This document shows positions 27,255 to 36,077 of a stretch of DNA of 64,000 nt, one piece after another. The DNA is from an uncultured Tissierellia bacterium. Its GTDB lineage: Bacteria > Bacillota > Clostridia > Tissierellales > Peptoniphilaceae. The notes under the pieces are model-generated. The model was not told the DNA's origin. It saw only the letters and a program-made list of their open reading frames with translations, and did not search any database. The DNA is taken from contig CALAJY010000023.1 of the NCBI GenBank assembly GCA_937923265.1, positions 1 to 64,000 on the forward strand, read 5' to 3'. The position numbers and the translations under genes were made by a program. Within the stretch, counting starts at the first letter, position 1; each line of letters starts with the position of its first letter.

Positions 27255-27298
27255 AGTTTAAAAAAGAAGAAAAGGGCTTTGTGTTAAGACTTTGTAAA
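27255..27298 (-). promoter_or_regulatory. WXG100 promoter module, copy C
   Basis: Minus strand: TTTACA, AAGTC, TTAACA (27298-27282), 21 bases, TAAACT (27260-27255). The start codon follows after 53 bases. Confidence 0.7.
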
Positions 27299-27338
27299 TT
27301 CGTAAGTACGATCATTCGACCATAAAAAACAGAAGGAC

Positions 27339-27375
27339 AAAAAAACAGCACAAAGATTTCCTCCTTTGTGCTGTT
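27339..27375 (-). terminator. Terminator after SLAP-like copy 2
   Basis: On the minus strand AACAGCACAAAG pairs with CTTTGTGCTGTT around an eight-base loop and is followed by T residues. It closes the unit 29750-27451. Confidence 0.88.
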
Positions 27376-27450
27376 GATGGGAAGCGTAGTAGAAATCGTG
27401 AACGTCTAGCGTTGAACGGAATCTTGTCCAATCGTCAATGAAGCGTCTTC

Positions 27451-27921
27451 TTATCCATTATCTGTTTGAGGGGGCATCAACACATCTGCATATCCAACAT
27501 GAACATTATGGAAGCTATCTATAAACTCGCTTCCATCAAAAGCTTCTTCCCTATGAAGTCCCTTCGTTGGAACTTTCAAGTGAATCATCATCGCTTCCTT
27601 GGGCCCCAAGCAACCAATAAATTCTTTTCGCAATTGTACTTGCAAACCCGCAATATGAACGCCTTCTCTTTGTAGAAATAGATGAAGTTCCCCATCGATT
27701 TCATTCACAGGCCGACTCGTATTATTCACAAAAAGCGAGATTAGGAAGATGCTCTTTTCAAAATTGTCGTAAAGCCCATGTACCGGTAGGAAAGAAATTT
27801 CTTCCGATGAAGATAAATCCAAGCAATCTGCTTCCTTTTGAAGTTCTTCCAACAGCCCCCGCACGCTTGTTTGGCGAATCATTTCGACTTGAGCCTTGGG
27901 TAGAACCAATTTTAACGTCAC
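27451..27921 (-). CDS. SLAP-domain-like T7SS-associated protein (copy 2)
   Basis: 156 residues from GTG 27921 (AAGGAGG upstream). This start aligns with that of copy 1 at 18721; the longer open frame to 28005 runs inside the preceding gene. Shared segments are KSIFLISLFVNNTSRPVNE, LHLFLQREGVHIA and KEFIGCLGPKEAMMIHLKV. No signal peptide or membrane helix is seen. Position right after a coiled-coil T7SS gene suggests a cytosolic or peripheral role. Function unknown. Confidence 0.6.
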   Translation of the reverse strand: MTLKLVLPKAQVEMIRQTSVRGLLEELQKEADCLDLSSSEEISFLPVHGLYDNFEKSIFLISLFVNNTSRPVNEIDGELHLFLQREGVHIAGLQVQLRKEFIGCLGPKEAMMIHLKVPTKGLHREEAFDGSEFIDSFHNVHVGYADVLMPPQTDNG

Positions 27922-27937
27922 CGCTTCCTCCTTAAAG

Positions 27938-28402
27938 TTAATATTCTTCTTCCGCTCGCCGCCGCTCTTCTTCCTCCGCCTTTTCTCTTGCAACTGCTGC
28001 GTCATAGTCTGCTTCCAAAGAATTAATGTCTCCTTCTAAACTGACAATTTTTTGTTTCAATGCTCGAATTTGTTGCTGCCGTTTGAAGATCTCTTGATTT
28101 AATGAGAACACATCAAGATCAAGCCCGGTCAAAATACCATGATAAGAAGAACTGTGTCTTTCAATCAGTGGCTGGTAACGAGAGTCATACACGTTGCCTT
28201 GAAACTCCTCCTGTTTTTTCGCCATTTCCTCCTTATCTTGATTTCTTTGATCCAAAAAATCACCTTTACACTCTTTGTAGTTACCAATGATTTCCCTCAT
28301 TTCCTCAATTTCCTTCTCAAGGGCCTTGATTTCACCTTGGCAGCCTTTGATTTCGCCCTTTTTAGCATCAATTTCTGAACGAATGGAACCACTGCTAGCC
28401 AT
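27938..28402 (-). CDS. Coiled-coil T7SS-associated protein (copy 2)
   Basis: 154 residues from ATG 28402 (AAAGGAG upstream). It is almost entirely coiled coil (EIKGCQGEIKALEKEIEEM; RALKQKIVSLEGDINSLEA) with a central QGNVYDSRYQPLIERHSSS shared with copy 1. The C-terminus is a run of E, R and K. It probably works like copy 1, as a partner of LXG-type cargo. 16 bases separate it from SLAP-like copy 2. Confidence 0.65.
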   Translation of the reverse strand: MASSGSIRSEIDAKKGEIKGCQGEIKALEKEIEEMREIIGNYKECKGDFLDQRNQDKEEMAKKQEEFQGNVYDSRYQPLIERHSSSYHGILTGLDLDVFSLNQEIFKRQQQIRALKQKIVSLEGDINSLEADYDAAVAREKAEEEERRRAEEEY

Positions 28403-28628
28403 AAAAACTCCTTTCTTGTAGATAATAATTCGAAAATCGTCGATTATCACATAGAACACTCAACCCGCAAAATGAAATAGAAATACGGCAACGAAACCCT
28501 TCTATCCGAATATTTGCGACTACATCATTTTTAAAAGTTCCATTTTGGAGCAAAACATAGTCTCCAAAGAGTTACGGGCTCTTGCCGCCCAACAAATAAA
28601 GAAGATAAGAATGCCTGATCCTCTCCTT

Positions 28629-29750
28629 TTATTTCCCGCCTGTCATCATCTCTTTATTCTCTACTACAACGGCTTCGGTTACCTTAGAGTCAAAATCTCT
28701 GAAAAATGCGAGATAGGTCTCATAGGAAGCCTGACAACACCAGGATAAGAACTCGGTAACATTCACCCCGTTTGCCATGAGGCCGACAAACTCCACGGTG
28801 TAAATCTCCGGATGATTCCGGAGTTCCTGCAGATAACGTGCAAAAAGCTCATCTCGAATACGGTAAAACACCTCTTCTTTTAAAGGATTTCGGAAGGATT
28901 CTTTATAGAGAACAAAGTCATCCTCCATGCAAATAAGGCTGGTATCTGCTTCATCCACAGAAATCACAAAAATGGGAACTTCCGCAAACTGTTGATATAG
29001 AGCAAGAAACCAATATTTCAGGAGGGGGGCAACTCTCACATCGATAAAATCAAAGGTGATAATGTTTATGCAAAACTCCCCCATATCCGGTTCCTGGTGC
29101 ATCATGTCCTGTTTTAAATAGGGGTCAACATCCATCATAGGAAGGGTAACCGACCAATCCCTGTCATCGAAAGAAAAGGTCGATAATTTGCTTTTGTCTA
29201 AATGTTCCGTATTTCCACAACAGCAAAAATAAAAATTCCTAGCGACTAAAAGCTGGTTCCGACACTCCAAGAGCTCCTCATAGGTGATTTTGGTTAAATC
29301 GGCTTCCCGTTTCTCCAAGGTGTAAGACTTATTGGAATTAGCAAACTCTACTGCCCTCTCATAGGCAACATAGGTGGGAATCTTACAATCTTCCCGAAAC
29401 TTTTTTAATAATTCCGATTTAATAAAGCGAAAGGCTTTCTCCTCCCACTCGGTCTGAATCAGGGCTTCCTGAATCCGAAGCATGGAGTCAATCAGGTCAA
29501 TCTTAGGAACCTTATAGCAAAGCGCCGAGTAGTTTTGCATCACATTTACATCGAAATCGTACTCCGGAAGAAGAATCTTAAGATACTCCACTACAAACTC
29601 GCCAAAAGCTAAGTTTGATTGAAATGCCTTCTCCTCATTGATTAGAAAGATCTTTGTCGTCATTCCCCCTAAAAAACCAACAGAAACGATAAAATCATTT
29701 CCCGCTTCTGAATTATTGATAAATTCGTAGTTGACAGACTGTTCTTTCAT
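28629..29750 (-). CDS. T7SS-island protein of unknown function, possibly M16-peptidase-like and inactive
   Basis: 373 residues from ATG 29750 with GGGAG upstream. There is no signal peptide or membrane helix. A stretch reading EWEEKAFRFIKSELLKKF, then AYERAVEFANSNKSYTLEK, KITYEELLECRNQLLVARN and a strand FYFCCCGNTE follows the order of an M16 (pitrilysin-type) domain after its zinc site. No HxxEH is present, so it would be catalytically inactive, as one half of M16 proteins often is. This is resemblance by eye only. It lies between WXG100 copy D and the coiled-coil gene. Confidence 0.45.
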   Translation of the reverse strand: MKEQSVNYEFINNSEAGNDFIVSVGFLGGMTTKIFLINEEKAFQSNLAFGEFVVEYLKILLPEYDFDVNVMQNYSALCYKVPKIDLIDSMLRIQEALIQTEWEEKAFRFIKSELLKKFREDCKIPTYVAYERAVEFANSNKSYTLEKREADLTKITYEELLECRNQLLVARNFYFCCCGNTEHLDKSKLSTFSFDDRDWSVTLPMMDVDPYLKQDMMHQEPDMGEFCINIITFDFIDVRVAPLLKYWFLALYQQFAEVPIFVISVDEADTSLICMEDDFVLYKESFRNPLKEEVFYRIRDELFARYLQELRNHPEIYTVEFVGLMANGVNVTEFLSWCCQASYETYLAFFRDFDSKVTEAVVVENKEMMTGGK

Positions 29751-29804
29751 GAAATTTTCTCCCATCAATTTCTCTTGGACAAAGAAAGCGGTGTAGAAGA
29801 AATA

Positions 29805-29830
29805 ATCCTCCCTTCCGAAGAAGGGAGGAT
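29805..29830 (-). other. Hairpin after WXG100 copy D
   Basis: This has the same 11-base stem (ATCCTCCCTTC/GAAGGGAGGAT) and CGAA loop as after copy B. It lies ten bases after the stop of copy D. A weak T-rich stretch (TATTTCTTCT) follows on the minus strand, so partial termination is possible. Confidence 0.75.
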
Positions 29831-29840
29831 TCCTATCCCA

Positions 29841-30131
29841 CTATCCGCGGTAGGCGCTGGCAATCTCTTCATCGGTAGACTGCAGGGTCTCTGCCGTCTG
29901 GTCTAACGAAGCTGCAATCTCGTTGATCAATTCCTCAGCTTTTACAAAGCCGGGACGAAGTTCATTAAAGCGTTCTGCATAAGACTGTGCAGCCGCACCT
30001 TCCCACTCTTCCTGAAGGGCACTGAGTAAAGCATCCATTTTCTGAATCACTGCATTGACATTCTCCGCTTCCGTGCGATATTCTCCAGCTCTGGAATGCA
30101 TCTGTTCCGGCGTAATACGAATTTGTCCCAT
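29841..30131 (-). CDS. WXG100/EsxA-like T7SS substrate, copy D
   Basis: 96 residues with WEG at 43-45. It differs from copies B and C only at residue 56 (N instead of S). It lies directly downstream of essC, the position of the primary EsxA-like gene in many loci. Its promoter module begins right after the essC stop codon. Confidence 0.95.
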   Translation of the reverse strand: MGQIRITPEQMHSRAGEYRTEAENVNAVIQKMDALLSALQEEWEGAAAQSYAERFNELRPGFVKAEELINEIAASLDQTAETLQSTDEEIASAYRG

Positions 30132-30194
30132 TGTTTCCTCCTAAAAGTATTCTGTGTTTCTTTCTTTCCGGTTCGTCCTATCAACTACAAGACC

Positions 30195-30238
30195 AGTTTA
30201 GAGGACCATCAAGAGCCCGCGTGTTAAGTCTTTGTAAA
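30195..30238 (-). promoter_or_regulatory. WXG100 promoter module, copy D
   Basis: Minus strand: TTTACA, AAGAC, TTAACA (30238-30222), 21 bases, TAAACT (30200-30195). The first repeat starts four bases after the essC stop codon, so WXG100 copy D can be transcribed independently of the machinery genes. Confidence 0.72.
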
Positions 30239-30241
30239 TTT

Positions 30242-33200
30242 TCACAGGTTTCGTCCCTTGACGGTCTTTAATTTGTGAACGACCTTGCCATGGATGTGGA
30301 AGGCTTCCTCATCTCCACTCACGGCAGCAAACTGACGCATGGTTTTCAGAGGAAGATCACAGATCTTTAGATCTCGTAAATGATCAAAATACAGGTAGTT
30401 CGCTTCATCGCGAAGCACCCGGAGAAGCTCCGGCGCCTGGTAATTGATGACCCGGTTCTCCAGGCAAGAGATCACGATCCAGATGTTCATGTTCCGATAG
30501 CGACTGATTAACTTTTTCATGGTGTCCAGCTGGTTCGGGTCTTCCGAAAGACTTCGTACCAAATCCATCTGGTTGATCACGAGAACAAGAAGGGGAGATT
30601 TCGCAACCGTTTCAAAATCCCCTTGGGCATAGGTCTCATACCGCTCCCTCACCGTCTCCACGACCTCATCGATATCTGCGAGGGAACCGGGGACGGAGAC
30701 CTGGTAATCCGTGACATTGGCTTCTTCCCGCAAGGAATACAGCTCACGATTGATGCCGTCAAAGAGATAGACCTGAGTCTGCAGGGATTCTTTGGCCCCA
30801 AGTTGGTGAACCATGGAGCGAATCCAGCTCACTTTCACCGCACTCTCGGAAGAAACGATGCCGAGGATACTCTCTTTTGCAAGGTCCACGGCGTAGCGAT
30901 CCACCGTTTCGAAGTCCAAGCCCCAAATCGTGTGGAAGCCGGTATCCTCTTCCCGGTCCACGTACTCTTCCAGGTCTTCCTCGTAGAGATGGGCGGGAAT
31001 CACCGGAATCCGCATGCTCCGCTCCTCCCCATATTTCTCGTTGATTTCGGCAATCCATGCCCGCCGGGAACCGCTTGCAGATTCTCCGGAAAACGCCCGA
31101 TAGAATTGAACCTCCAAAAAGCGCTTATCCTCTTGCAGCAGACCCCTTCCCGGAATCTCTTCCAACCGCTCCCGGCAATGGGTGAAGAGCATGTTATATT
31201 CCCCCGGATCATTATTAAAGAGGGCCATGCGACGCTGGAAACTTCCCAGGTACTTCATGGATAAACTATGGGTGGAAGGTGCCGCTGCAACGATCGTGAT
31301 GCCCAGGGAAACCCCCTCATTCAAGAGGTATAGGAGTCGGTCATCCTCCATGAACCTTGCCTGCCGAAGAGCGGACAAGCCATCGATCACTAAGAAGATG
31401 TGAGAGAGATCTTGGCCCACTTCCTGCAGGTAGCTCTGATAGGAATTCACGCCTGCCTGAATAAACCGTTGCTTTCGCTCCTCCACCTCGCGGATGAGCA
31501 GTTTCATCAGGGATTCAAATTTTTGGTCCTCCTCCTGGGTCACGACCCCTCCGACGTGGTGGAGTGCGTTCATCGAGGTGAGGGCCATGGAGGCATAATC
31601 GATGATAAAGATCGTCGCCTGCTTGGGAGAGAGGGATTCCGCAAGGGAACGGATGACCGTTAAGAGAAAATTGGTCTTGCCCATCTGTGCGGATCCGGTC
31701 AAGAGCACGTTATTTTGCATCAAATCCAGTGCGTAGGGGTCCTGCTTTTGATGATCCGGGTCATCATAGACTCCCACGGGAAGCTCAAGCTTCGCATCCT
31801 CGGTAAAGGCCGCCGCTTCCCGGGGATAAGGAATCTTTTCTTCCAGGGGCGGCAAAAAGACCGGGGACAGGGCATCCAAGGAGATGGTCTTCGAATATTC
31901 CGCAATGTATTCCACCAGTGCCTCCAATTGGCTCCGGCGATGGCCTCCCTCCTCCTTGGTTTTCGTCTGGTAAAGCAATTTCTTCTGTCCGGCAATGGAA
32001 AGCTGATAGATCTTAAATTCCTGACCACTCTCCTCCGACTCCACTTCCGGAGCTCCGCTATAAGCGGATTGAAAGAGTTCAAAGCGTTCGTTGTTTCCCA
32101 CCTGCAGGTAAGCACGTCCCGGTTCCTTGATTTCCGCCGCCAAGGGAGAATGGATCACCTCATTGGAATCCTGCCGTTCCTGGACCTTCAAACAGATGCG
32201 CAGACGGGAGTTACTCCAAATCTGGTCATTCACCTGGCCGGCGGGTTTCTGTGTCGCCAGGATCATGTGAACCCCGAGGCTTCGTCCGATGCGGGCCGTG
32301 GAAATGAGCTCCTTCATAAACTCCGGCTGCTTCTGCTTCAACTCTGCAAACTCATCGACGACAATGATGAGATGCGGGAGGGGAACCGCCGTCTCTTTCC
32401 TGCGGAAGCACTCAATATATTTATCGATATGGTTGACCTCCTGCTGGGCAAAGAGACGCTGGCGTTTTTCGAGCTCCGCCTTGATAAAGCGCAGGGACCG
32501 TTCCACCGTTTTTCCCTCAATATTCGTGATGGTGCCCGTCAAATGGGGGAGGCTGCGGAATTGGTTGGCCATTCCGCCGCCTTTAAAGTCGATGATCAAA
32601 AAGGCGATCTCATAGGGATGGAACCGTGTCGCCAACATCATCAGATAGGTTTGCAGCAGTTCGGACTTTCCTGATCCTGTCGTTCCTGCAACCAGACCGT
32701 GAGGACCATCTCCCGTGTCATGCAAATCCAGGCTCACGATGCCACTTTGGTTGACTCCCACGGGAACACTCATGCTCTCTGCAACATTGGAACTGACCCA
32801 ATTCGTCGCCAGGTCCACATCCGATACCGTTAACACGTTCATCAATTCAAATAAAGAGATATGATCCGTCAGACTGCCCTGCAGGGAAATCTCCTTTGTG
32901 AAAATGGGCGCCAACCGTCGAAGGATGGTCCCATAGGAAACCGGATCCATGGTGGGAAACTGAAAGTCCACCCTCTTGGTGCCATCGTTCACGTCCACCA
33001 GTTGCCCCGTGTAACCCTCTCCCGTGAAGACGAGGTAGGAGCAGCCTTCGGGGATATGACCCTGTTGGTCCGCAAAAAAGACGAAGTGGAAGTTCAGGTC
33101 CTTGGCATCCTTCAAAAACTTGGAAAGGGGATGCGTCTTGAAATCCAGGGGATCGAAGAAAAAGACCATCACGGAGGCCTGCCGGTCATTTCTTTGACGG

Positions 33201-34744
33201 GCACTGAGCTGCTTATACATCCACTCATAGATCACATTTTTGCTGTCTTCATCGCAAATCAGAAGACGAAAGCTGTCTTCCTCCGGATAGAGGTGGGGAA
33301 GCCAACGGAATTCCTCCACCAATTCTCGATGGTCGGGGGAGGCGACAATGGCGATCTTAACGGCACTCTTATCCTGGCGAAGGGCGACATCCAGCACCAT
33401 GTTCTTGAGCAGCTCGTAGCGATTCTCGAAGTCGCCGATGATGCCCGCCGCATCCACCTCGTTCATGTTCAGGACCACCGGAGCATTTCGGAGAATCTCA
33501 TAGTGTTCCTTCAACTTTTCCGGTTGAAGTTCCAGCTCATCCTCAATCTCCAGTTTTTCGGCATCTTTGATTTCAATTTTCCGTTCTGCGGGAACTTCTC
33601 CGGTTCCCAAACGGATGGACAAAAAGTCATCATCCTCCGGTCTTCGGTCAAAGAGGGACGAAGAAAACTGAAACCACCGTTGCCGAAGAAGATCTTGGGA
33701 CGGATACGTGTCCTCCAGGACTTCCCGCTCCTCCCGGCGAGCCTGTTCAATCTCCGCCTTCTTCTTATCGATATAAGCGGTATAAACCTCCTCTCGATGG
33801 GCCAGCTTTTCCTCGTGTTGCTTCTTGTTATCGCGCATCGTTAAGATGGCGGTGACAAAACCCGCCAGTCCCATCACCGCGGCAAAGATGATCATGCCTT
33901 GGCCCAAGAACATCATGAAGCCCGCCATAAGAACCAACATCAAGGTGGGAAGCAGCCGTACGAGAAGATTCGTGCGGGGCTCCTTGTCCTTTGTGGGAGG
34001 GTCCAGGATTTTGATGGGCTTGGTATTCACGAGCGACCGAATCCGCGTATTCAGGTGGTACTCGGGATAGGAATTCTTGATCGGAAAATCCTGAAAACTC
34101 AGTTGATGAATCGCCAAATCCGGTCGAATTTCCGTCCAAAGGACTTGATCTGCAAAATAAAAAGAGTAGTCGGACAGCGAGAAAAACGAATGGTTTGGTA
34201 AAAGTGCCCGGTCCTTTACCCTCTTATCATTGACATAGAGACCGTAGCCGGCGTTCTTGGGAAAAAGCACGAGATTCTCATCCTGCTTCACCAAGCGGAT
34301 GCGATCCTTGGATACATAAGGGCCGGAAAGGGAGATCACATCTTTCTCCTCACAGCCAATCTCTATGGAGGTCTGTTGACTCAAATCCACCGCCCGCTCA
34401 TAAATGACCTTTCGGTAGAAAAAATCAATGAGGAATTCCAGCCGCAAGAGGCATTGCCCATTCGTCTCACTCATCAAGGAAATCTCCGTCCCATGGCGGA
34501 GGGTAACACTTTTGTACTTTTGAATCTCTCCCTGAGAGAGGTAGACATTGTCCGAGCAATCCACGGTCCATCCGTCATTATCCCGGTAGAAATCCAGGTA
34601 GAAACTCTCCAGAAAAAGATTTTGATAAAAACGAACATCGCAGTCTTTTTCTGTTCCGATGCGCGTCCGCTCCAGATTCTCTCCCAGTTCCAACTCTCGG
34701 TAAAAGTGCTTGGAAGAGAGGATCATCTTGTACCGTTCTCTCAT
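30242..34744 (-). CDS. essC: EssC-type T7SS ATPase (FHA-FtsK/SpoIIIE)
   Basis: This 1500-residue membrane ATPase is the motor and channel-forming core of Firmicutes T7SS. The N-terminal ~230 residues fit two FHA-like domains. Two membrane helices lie near residues 262-303 (LLPTLMLVLMAGFMMFLG; MIIFAAVMGLAGFVTAI). The first FtsK/SpoIIIE domain has Walker A GTTGSGKS near 690 and Walker B LIIVVDEFAELK. The second has GSAQMGKT near 1020 and IFLVIDGLSAL. The third, C-terminal, domain has no recognisable Walker A. The ATG overlaps the yukD-like stop (ATGA). Length matches S. aureus EssC (about 1480). Confidence 0.95.
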   Translation of the reverse strand: MRERYKMILSSKHFYRELELGENLERTRIGTEKDCDVRFYQNLFLESFYLDFYRDNDGWTVDCSDNVYLSQGEIQKYKSVTLRHGTEISLMSETNGQCLLRLEFLIDFFYRKVIYERAVDLSQQTSIEIGCEEKDVISLSGPYVSKDRIRLVKQDENLVLFPKNAGYGLYVNDKRVKDRALLPNHSFFSLSDYSFYFADQVLWTEIRPDLAIHQLSFQDFPIKNSYPEYHLNTRIRSLVNTKPIKILDPPTKDKEPRTNLLVRLLPTLMLVLMAGFMMFLGQGMIIFAAVMGLAGFVTAILTMRDNKKQHEEKLAHREEVYTAYIDKKKAEIEQARREEREVLEDTYPSQDLLRQRWFQFSSSLFDRRPEDDDFLSIRLGTGEVPAERKIEIKDAEKLEIEDELELQPEKLKEHYEILRNAPVVLNMNEVDAAGIIGDFENRYELLKNMVLDVALRQDKSAVKIAIVASPDHRELVEEFRWLPHLYPEEDSFRLLICDEDSKNVIYEWMYKQLSARQRNDRQASVMVFFFDPLDFKTHPLSKFLKDAKDLNFHFVFFADQQGHIPEGCSYLVFTGEGYTGQLVDVNDGTKRVDFQFPTMDPVSYGTILRRLAPIFTKEISLQGSLTDHISLFELMNVLTVSDVDLATNWVSSNVAESMSVPVGVNQSGIVSLDLHDTGDGPHGLVAGTTGSGKSELLQTYLMMLATRFHPYEIAFLIIDFKGGGMANQFRSLPHLTGTITNIEGKTVERSLRFIKAELEKRQRLFAQQEVNHIDKYIECFRRKETAVPLPHLIIVVDEFAELKQKQPEFMKELISTARIGRSLGVHMILATQKPAGQVNDQIWSNSRLRICLKVQERQDSNEVIHSPLAAEIKEPGRAYLQVGNNERFELFQSAYSGAPEVESEESGQEFKIYQLSIAGQKKLLYQTKTKEEGGHRRSQLEALVEYIAEYSKTISLDALSPVFLPPLEEKIPYPREAAAFTEDAKLELPVGVYDDPDHQKQDPYALDLMQNNVLLTGSAQMGKTNFLLTVIRSLAESLSPKQATIFIIDYASMALTSMNALHHVGGVVTQEEDQKFESLMKLLIREVEERKQRFIQAGVNSYQSYLQEVGQDLSHIFLVIDGLSALRQARFMEDDRLLYLLNEGVSLGITIVAAAPSTHSLSMKYLGSFQRRMALFNNDPGEYNMLFTHCRERLEEIPGRGLLQEDKRFLEVQFYRAFSGESASGSRRAWIAEINEKYGEERSMRIPVIPAHLYEEDLEEYVDREEDTGFHTIWGLDFETVDRYAVDLAKESILGIVSSESAVKVSWIRSMVHQLGAKESLQTQVYLFDGINRELYSLREEANVTDYQVSVPGSLADIDEVVETVRERYETYAQGDFETVAKSPLLVLVINQMDLVRSLSEDPNQLDTMKKLISRYRNMNIWIVISCLENRVINYQAPELLRVLRDEANYLYFDHLRDLKICDLPLKTMRQFAAVSGDEEAFHIHGKVVHKLKTVKGRNL

Positions 34745-35010
34745 GATTCCCTCCGTTCCGGGGAATAGTATAGGTGGCTGCCGTTTCGGATTCCGAAGTC
34801 CGCCAACTTTTTACTGCCTTTCAGAAGGACCATCGGATCTTCGGAAACCAGATACTGATTTTTCATCCCCTGTTCTTCTTCGGGAAGATGAAAGGCTTCC
34901 TGCAAGGCAAGGAAAAGTTCATTTGCTGTGATTTGCAAGGGAATCTCTAAATCGTAAGTCTCATTACCGGGCTCCACGGTAAAGAGGATGATTGCGTTCT
35001 CTTTTGCCAT
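34741..35010 (-). CDS. YukD/EsaB-like ubiquitin-fold T7SS protein
   Basis: This 89-residue protein fits the EsaB/YukD family: an opening beta strand AIILFTVEPGNETYDLEIPL, a helix TANELFLALQEAF and closing strands (SKKLADFGIRNGSHLYY). These small cytosolic ubiquitin-like proteins are needed for T7SS function and may regulate it. TAGGAGGG precedes the ATG, and the stop overlaps essC. Standard partner position. Confidence 0.85.
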   Translation of the reverse strand: MAKENAIILFTVEPGNETYDLEIPLQITANELFLALQEAFHLPEEEQGMKNQYLVSEDPMVLLKGSKKLADFGIRNGSHLYYSPERRES

Positions 35011-35019
35011 ATGTCCCTC

Positions 35020-36069
35020 CTACATCAATGCCAGGGCCAGTTTTTGCATGCCTTCCGTGCTCACCAGATTCTCCAGAGGAATCGGCCGCTCATCGGAAAT
35101 CTCTTCAATATACTCCGTCGGAACGATGCCCTGGCCAAAATTCTTAGCGAGAAAGGCATTCTTTTTCTCCTCTTGAAAGTGATTGACAACAAAGAGCAAG
35201 GTATCATTTTGCTTCCAGTTCACATTCTTAAAAAACTGTTCAATCGCATAAACGGAACCCGGATCCTGTCGGAGGACAAAGAGAATCCTCTGACTGAGAT
35301 TAAAAAGTTTCATCTTGAAGTCATTGAAATTGCTGTCCGAGTCGACAATGATGTAGTCGTACTCATAGGATTCCCGGGCGGACCGGATGAAGTCGAGGAA
35401 AATCTCTTCCGACAGGCCCAGGGAGGGTAAGGCCGCTTTAAACGGTGGGAGGTAAAAAAATTCCTCCTGGCGAATCCAATGCTTTAACGCATCGTAGCGG
35501 TTCCCCTCTTCTTTGTGTAAATCCCGATAAAGTTCGGAATCGTTGATCACATCCTGATTGGCCAAATAGTAGGGAAAAAGAGCGAGCAGCTCTGCATCCA
35601 CATAGAGAACGCGCTGAAGGCTCCCCGCCAGGTACCGGCAGAGTCCCAGGCTTATGCTGCTCTTGCCCACGCCGCCCGAAGCAGAGGTTACCAATATAAT
35701 CTGAGGTTCCTTCCGCTGCTCTCCCTGTAATTGCAAAACATCCGCACTTTTTACCGTGAGCTCCTCAAAAATTTCTCGCACACTGGAGTACTTATAAACA
35801 CCCTCTCGGCCTTCTCCCAGATTCCTTCCTTTTTCTTCGGTGAGCACGAAATGATGCGAAATGGTGTGCCGGTCCGGATTCGGAAGCTCCCACTCCTCAG
35901 TAACGAGGAGCAAAGAGACCTGCTGTGGTGTGGAAAACAGCTCCTGAAAATAGGTCTCCTCAGTAACAAGCTCCAGAGAAATCCGATCGGCAAAAACCTC
36001 GAGAAATTTCACGACAAGAGGATGCAAATAGTCTTCACTGGGATCGGCTAGCACTACTCTTACATTCAT
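35020..36069 (-). CDS. MinD/CpaE-like P-loop ATPase with N-terminal receiver-like domain
   Basis: The central part carries a deviant Walker A (SASGGVGKSS) and YDYIIVDSDSNF as Walker B region, typical of ParA/MinD ATPases. The first ~120 residues (MNVRVVLADPSEDYLHPLV) look like a receiver-type domain, as in CpaE. CpaE-like proteins place secretion machines or pili in the cell, so this one may position the T7SS; that role is inference. AGGAGG precedes the ATG. It sits between an FHA protein and YukD and is not part of the classic Firmicutes T7SS set. Confidence 0.82.
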   Translation of the reverse strand: MNVRVVLADPSEDYLHPLVVKFLEVFADRISLELVTEETYFQELFSTPQQVSLLLVTEEWELPNPDRHTISHHFVLTEEKGRNLGEGREGVYKYSSVREIFEELTVKSADVLQLQGEQRKEPQIILVTSASGGVGKSSISLGLCRYLAGSLQRVLYVDAELLALFPYYLANQDVINDSELYRDLHKEEGNRYDALKHWIRQEEFFYLPPFKAALPSLGLSEEIFLDFIRSARESYEYDYIIVDSDSNFNDFKMKLFNLSQRILFVLRQDPGSVYAIEQFFKNVNWKQNDTLLFVVNHFQEEKKNAFLAKNFGQGIVPTEYIEEISDERPIPLENLVSTEGMQKLALALM

Positions 36070-36077
36070 GGCTCCTC

